Source: Rhizopus sp. PT2906
Lineage: Eukaryota > Mucoromycota > Mucoromycetes > Mucorales > Rhizopodaceae
DNA length: 64,000 nt
Direction of reading: 5' to 3'
Assembly: GCA_025529335.1 (NCBI GenBank)
Contig: JAMYHX010000203.1
Coordinates: 1-64,000, forward strand
Below are positions 59,818-64,000 of this stretch, piece after piece. The notes beneath the pieces are model-generated. The model was not told the DNA's origin. It worked only from the letters and a program-made list of their open reading frames with translations, and searched no databases. Position 1 is the first letter of the stretch; each line of letters starts with the position of its first letter. The translations under genes and the position numbers were made by a program.

Positions 59818-60659
59818 TTATAAAAAAGAAAAGGGAACTAGATAATAGATTGAATTATATTCCCAAAATAAAAGGAGGAAAGTGTTTTTTTTTTTCTTCT
59901 AAAGGAGAGATGAAATAAAAAAAAAGCGATAAAGGACAGTAATAAATCAAGGAGTGGTAATATGTATTCTTTTTTTTTCTTTCTATAAAAAAAAGAAAAT
60001 AGACTCTTTCTTGTTGTTGTTGTTGTTGTTGTTGAAAAGGAAAGGATTGAAAAGGATGAAAAAAAAAAAAGAGGAAAAAAGAGAGAAAACAATCTTAAAT
60101 CATTTTCTCATAATGAAGGTCGTACAATGATTCTCTTTCCGCAAGCATCATTCCTCTCCTTTTTTGAAGTGCCTATTTTGCCACTTTGTCAGCTTTCTTT
60201 ATCTCCTAAAGCAAAACTTCATTCCAGATTAAGTTCTTTTAAAAAAAGAGGGGTCACAAACCAAAGATAAGAAAGGGGGAGTAAAAAATGTCTGTCTTTT
60301 TGAATTAAGATATCATTAATTAAAACAAATACTTTTGTTTTCATATCGTCTGTTGATCGAAATTCATAATTCATTCACTGATACTTCATAAAATATTCAT
60401 AATCGACATTCATACCCTCTGCGAGCGGTTCCCAAGGAGACGCACATTCTACTGAATGGTTGGAAAAAGTTTCCTGACAAAGCACGAGGGGTGGGGTTTT
60501 TTACGTCCACAATGGGACGCTTGAGTATCAAAAATGATGGTCTACATTATCAAAGTGCTTTCATTGTTAATTCACTGAATGTAAGTAACCATTAGTCTAA
60601 AAAAAAACGAATAGGCTAAGGATTCCAAAGCATACGACAATGTATAACGTCGGTAGAGC
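59818..60659. other. Intergenic, upstream of the kinase gene
   Basis: There is no supported gene. It carries a (TTG)n microsatellite (about 60011-60035) and several A or T runs, in keeping with promoter DNA of the kinase gene. Confidence 0.5.
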
Positions 60660-61130
60660 TTAGTCGTGAACGTTGATATCAGTCACACCCTTAGTAGCAG
60701 CTAAACTAATCACGAGAGTATTTCCACTCCAGTTTCGATCAAGAACTTGTATGCCTTGTATAACAAATGATTGAATCACACTTGTAACGGTTAAAACTGG
60801 AACGAAAATACGGTTATCGAAAATATTAAAAAGGGAGTACGTCGATACTCAAGTAAGGGATGTTTATGCGAGCTTCTTCACCTGGGAGCCTTGTTAATAA
60901 AGCGATGAATTCTTGATCATACAACAGGAAGAATGCATAGCGTACCTCTAGAACCAAGTGGTGGGCATCTTTTTCCTTTTTAGCTCATCCAATGCACGGG
61001 CGCTATGCATCTTGTGCCCCATAAACAGTGTAACGACCGGGTTTTGATGACATTTGTCCATAAAAAGTTCAACAGCAAGGTCCAATGTTGCTCCGTAGTA
61101 CCGATCATGGGAGTAAAAATAACCCGACAT
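60660..61130 (-). pseudogene. Unrecognised protein gene with a 1-nt frameshift
   Basis: A clear start, MSGYFYSHDRYYGATLDLAV, runs in frame to DELKRKK. From there the coding sense continues in another frame as DAHHLVLEVRYAFFLLYDQE, then FIALLTRLPGEEARINIPYL. A GT-AG intron (60848-60797) joins in phase to an exon with VIQSFVIQGIQVLDRNWSG, ending VTDINVHD at 60660. The shift maps to the A5 run at 60977-60981 (T5 on the plus strand), and one more base would restore the frame. This may be a real mutation or an assembly error. I do not recognise the family. It may start further upstream. Confidence 0.5.
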
Positions 61131-61149
61131 TTAACTTTATCACAGAAAC

Positions 61150-61479
61150 GCCAATATCAAGGGGCCATTTTGTAGTAACTATGAATGAACAAACGATTAA
61201 AATGAAAGGAGGGGTCGGGCATCTTTTAAAGTATATAAACAACTGTTTGCCATTGCGACATCGCATCTATCTAAATGCTTCCAACAATATAAAGATGAAC
61301 ATCAAGTATTCAGCAAACCGATCGAAAGAGCTTATCAAGTCGGAGTGTGTCGCTTGATGTTTGCGACTACCAAAGAAGCTACATTGAGAGGTTATAAGAT
61401 CTTGGGGCGTCTTTATAAGAAAAGTGAACAAGGTGTGGATTGCCTAATAAAAGAAACAATATCTGAAACTAAACTTTAA
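61150..61479 (+). pseudogene. Coding remnant, possible transposase fragment
   Basis: Two plus-strand frames share this stretch. The second (about 61273-61479) reads KDEHQVFSKPIERAYQVGVC, then RLMFATTKEATLRGYKILGR and ends ISETKL with TAA. There is no start or splice context. It feels like an internal piece of a larger, repeated protein such as a transposase. This is a guess. Confidence 0.25.
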
Positions 61480-61701
61480 TCCGTCAAAGGGAATAGACAT
61501 ACTACTCTTTTGATCGATCAGTAAACTGTTTGCTTCACACAAGTATTGTGTTCATTTTTTTGTATTACATGGTAAAAATATGAGCAACTCAAAGGTTTCG
61601 AGAGCCCTTTTATCTTGTTGAATACACTTTAGGATTTACCCAAAAGCAGGAGGTTTGTATTAATAACCCTTTTTCTCTTCTCTTTTATTGTGTTCATTAC
61701 G

Positions 61702-63023
61702 ATGGGTGGCTATTTTTCGACTTTGAAAAGGAGCATCAGTATAAATGACAAGAACCTTATAGATCAACAAGCATTCTGGGACAAGGCCATGATTACAACA
61801 TTTCAGAAGGATATGGATAGCTCAAGAACTGCCGTAAATCACAACGTTATTGGTACTGAACGAGAGTTCCATAACGAGGAAACCTCTACCTACTGGCTGC
61901 CCAAAGGTAATGAAGAACAAAAGAGGTTGGCAGGGATATATAATTTTAGATGTGGCCCATATAAGGTTTACTTTTGATTAAAAAATTATTATAGCAACAC
62001 GTTGCCTTTAAGGATCTATACGAAGGGTAGAGGCTTTAACATACACGTGCACATTCGTAAATGTTAACCTATCCTCTTTTAAGGAATGTTTTGCCTAGCG
62101 TGACGAAAGCTTTGGATTTTCAAAAGGGTATCACTATTCTTGATGTAGGCTGTGGCTCTGGTGTATGGGTTATGGTAAGTAGCAACCCATGAACGTATAT
62201 GTAGTTGCTCACGTCTTTTAGGATATGACCACGGAATATCCCAGCTGTACTTGCCATGGCTGCGACATTGTCGATACAACAAACAAAAAGCTTCCTTTAA
62301 AGCAGTTCACTTATACCTATGGAAACATGACAAAGAGACTTCCATATGAAGATAACACATTTTACTTTGTCCATATGAGGTTCTTTGTTCTTGCTCTTAA
62401 CGAAGAACATGAATGACCAGCAGCCATAAGCAAAGTGATACGAGTTACTAAACCAGGAGGCATGATACAAGTGGCAGATTGCGTTCTCAAGGTAGGACCC
62501 TATATATCCAGAATCCTCCCGCAAATCCTCATCTTCTTGTGTTGGATTTTAGCTACCAAAGGATCATACTGCTGTGTTTCACAAGGTCATGCATACCAGT
62601 AAGTTGATTACGGAGTAATATGTAAGCATGACATTTAACACTTGGACAGGTTGCACTGTTTGCATTTCAAGAGGACAGAATCCAAATATAAGAGTTGAGT
62701 TGGAAGAGATGCTCTCCAAGCACAACAATGTCAAAATCGTTCAATTCGATTATAGAGCCTGTGATATGAGTAAGATTTGAAGCCAAATGACGAAAGTAGT
62801 ATTCATAAGGCACAATATAGGTTCCGGTACCTCTGCTGCAAAGAAATTCATTTGAGACTGTCTGGAAGGAGTGAAGAGTATACAGCCTATGGTTGGACCC
62901 ATGCTGGAAATAAAGACACAAGAAGATATGGCAAACTTTTTGACAGAATACAAGCATAACCTAGAAACACAGAAATGTCATTTCTGTTTCAATTCTGTTG
63001 TTGTTCAAAAGCTTCAATTGTGA
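61702..63023 (+). pseudogene. SAM-dependent methyltransferase with two in-frame TGA codons
   Basis: Seven exons keep one phase throughout (332 codons): 61702-61935, 61995-62026, 62084-62174, 62222-62491, 62553-62598, 62650-62769 and 62821-63023. MGGYFSTLKRSIS starts it. ILDVGCGSGVWVMDM is motif I and VIRVTKPGGMIQVADC is motif III. TGA at 62414-62416 interrupts NEEHE-PAAIS, and TGA at 62853-62855 interrupts KKFI-DCLEG. Relatives usually have Trp at both places, so each fits a TGG to TGA change. The first intron also lacks a normal GT donor (GCAGGG|ATATAT). Most likely this is a recent pseudogene. Readthrough of UGA is less likely. Confidence 0.7.
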
Positions 63024-63708
63024 ATTTATAGTGTGTTTAATATAAAATATTATTCCAAAGACAAAATGCAGGAGGAGCTATCGTTTTTCTTTAATTAATT
63101 ACTACATCTGTAAAAGAGTTGATTTTGATATCCATTGAGTGTTTATGGTCTATAAAGAGGATTTAATATGTATTAAAGACAAATGGTTAGAGAGAGTGTG
63201 TACACGGTACGTCTTTAATGCATTGAAGTATTTTGTTCAGATTTAATAAACAATTAACATTGGCCCCGAAGGAAAATCATAAGGATAGCCTTGACATAGG
63301 TTTGCTATAAAGTTGATAGTTATGATATATAATGAAAAGCCAAGAGAAGTTGTCTAAAAGAAAATGTTAAGGGGAATACTACGCGCGCTCCGTTTTTACG
63401 AGAAGCATACCATTTTTTATATGGCTTTAGTTTACTTAATAAAGTTCCTCAATAACAAAGCTTTATTGTTTAATTGGCTTACAGATGAGCGTGTAGCAGA
63501 TTTGAAAGCTCAGTTAATGACTTGACAAATATTGAAGAAACGGAGCCTGAGACCCAAAAACTGCGTGTCTCTAGTAAAAACGGAGCCCGCAGACGAAGCG
63601 CACGTAGCATTCCCCTAGATTGAATGCTCTCCGTCGAATGAATTCTCTGGAGAATTTTATGAGGTGGTCGTATAGAGCCAACAAGGGAGAATATATGCTG
63701 TGATCTTT
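63024..63708. other. Intergenic with repeated AAAACGGAGC strings
   Basis: No gene is supported. The decamer AAAACGGAGC or its near copies occurs near 63537 and 63577, and in reverse (GCTCCGTTTT) near 63387. Its role is unknown. Confidence 0.35.
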
Positions 63709-64000
63709 TTATTTAAAATAGCGAAATTTTCCTCTTTTCTGTCGAACTTTCCTTCTTCCAAAAAGCTCTTCCAGTTCATCAAGTAGGTGCTAAAATTGTA
63801 CTTGATTGGTTAGTTTATGCAACAACATAGAATTAACTGCTGATGGTTACCTGAGTAAGGGACAGAGCTTTGATTATGTTGTTGATGGTCCCTTGCCTTA
63901 TTTGCTTTTTGATTGTGGGAAACGAGAACTTGAATACATCTTCTGTTGTAAACATGCCTTTGTCTTTTACTGATAAAATCGTTAATTGAGCTTCGAATCC
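63709..64000 (-). CDS. Partial unknown protein, C-terminal end
   Basis: Two exons are visible: 64000-63851, open at the window edge, and 63789-63709. They are joined by a 61-nt GT-AG intron in phase 0. The sequence includes FEAQLTILSVKDKGMFTTED, then VFKFSFPTIKKQIRQGTIN, HLLDELEELFG and a basic tail RRKVRQKRGKFRYFK before TAA. The family is not recognised. Most of the gene lies beyond the right edge. Confidence 0.6.

Noticed and set aside
1..64000. CRISPR arrays, bacterial operons, rRNA or tRNA genes
   Set aside because: No regularly spaced repeats with unique spacers and no tRNA A/B box pair were recognised. All features are of eukaryotic nuclear type.
63988..64000. TTCGAATCC at the edge as a tRNA B box
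   Set aside because: It lies inside the coding frame of the partial minus-strand gene, and no A box or cloverleaf is visible.

Overview
The window looks like nuclear DNA of a Mucorales-type (Mucoromycota) fungus. It is AT-rich. Its genes carry many short introns, mostly 45-63 nt, with GTAAGT-like donors. The gene set combines proteins that many Dikarya have lost (a transmembrane ADAM protease, LAMTOR5, UXT, SMG8, a FANCA-like protein) with ordinary fungal housekeeping genes. Exon models were built by hand from splice sites and reading-frame continuity, and nearly all close in phase. Functional names rest on motifs and family knowledge, not on database searches.

Left part (1-8.7 kb): accessory and repeat-rich. 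A perfect 77-bp direct repeat occurs at 1-77 and 6698-6774. Between the copies lie a phased TTCG motif array, a PD-(D/E)XK-like protein (2940-4430, minus) and an unrecognised multi-exon minus-strand gene (5627-6531). A decayed copy of a second nuclease-like family follows at 6826-7094. A dispersed repeat appears at about 8.0, 19.9 and 21.9 kb.

Core part (8.7-41 kb): an ADAM metalloprotease with ten exons, a five-exon UXT gene, a TBC-domain RabGAP-like protein, SMG8, mitochondrial GrpE and a four-exon LAMTOR5. A minus-strand run follows: aminodeoxychorismate lyase-like enzyme, AVT/SLC38 transporter, THADA/Trm732, Yrb2/RanBP3, a FANCA-like Fanconi anaemia protein, an FAD monooxygenase and the ribonucleotide reductase large subunit. 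The reductase has cell-cycle-type boxes in its promoter.

Middle desert (41-48 kb): mostly non-coding. It holds a possible small secreted prepropeptide gene, coding remnants and a degenerate tandem repeat.

Right part (48-64 kb): a GATA factor with a tight GATA-site cluster upstream converges on asparagine synthetase. ISD11, a GPS2-like protein, a methyltransferase, ALG1 and a Ste20/PAK-like kinase follow. Near the edge are a frameshifted unknown gene, a methyltransferase-like gene with two in-frame TGA codons at expected Trp positions, and a partial gene running off the right end.

Functional themes are nucleotide and genome maintenance (RNR1, FANCA), translation and RNA quality control (SMG8, Trm732), TORC1 or nitrogen control (LAMTOR5, AVT, GATA, ASN) and mitochondrial biogenesis (GrpE, ISD11). 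There is no sign that these form one cluster-level system.
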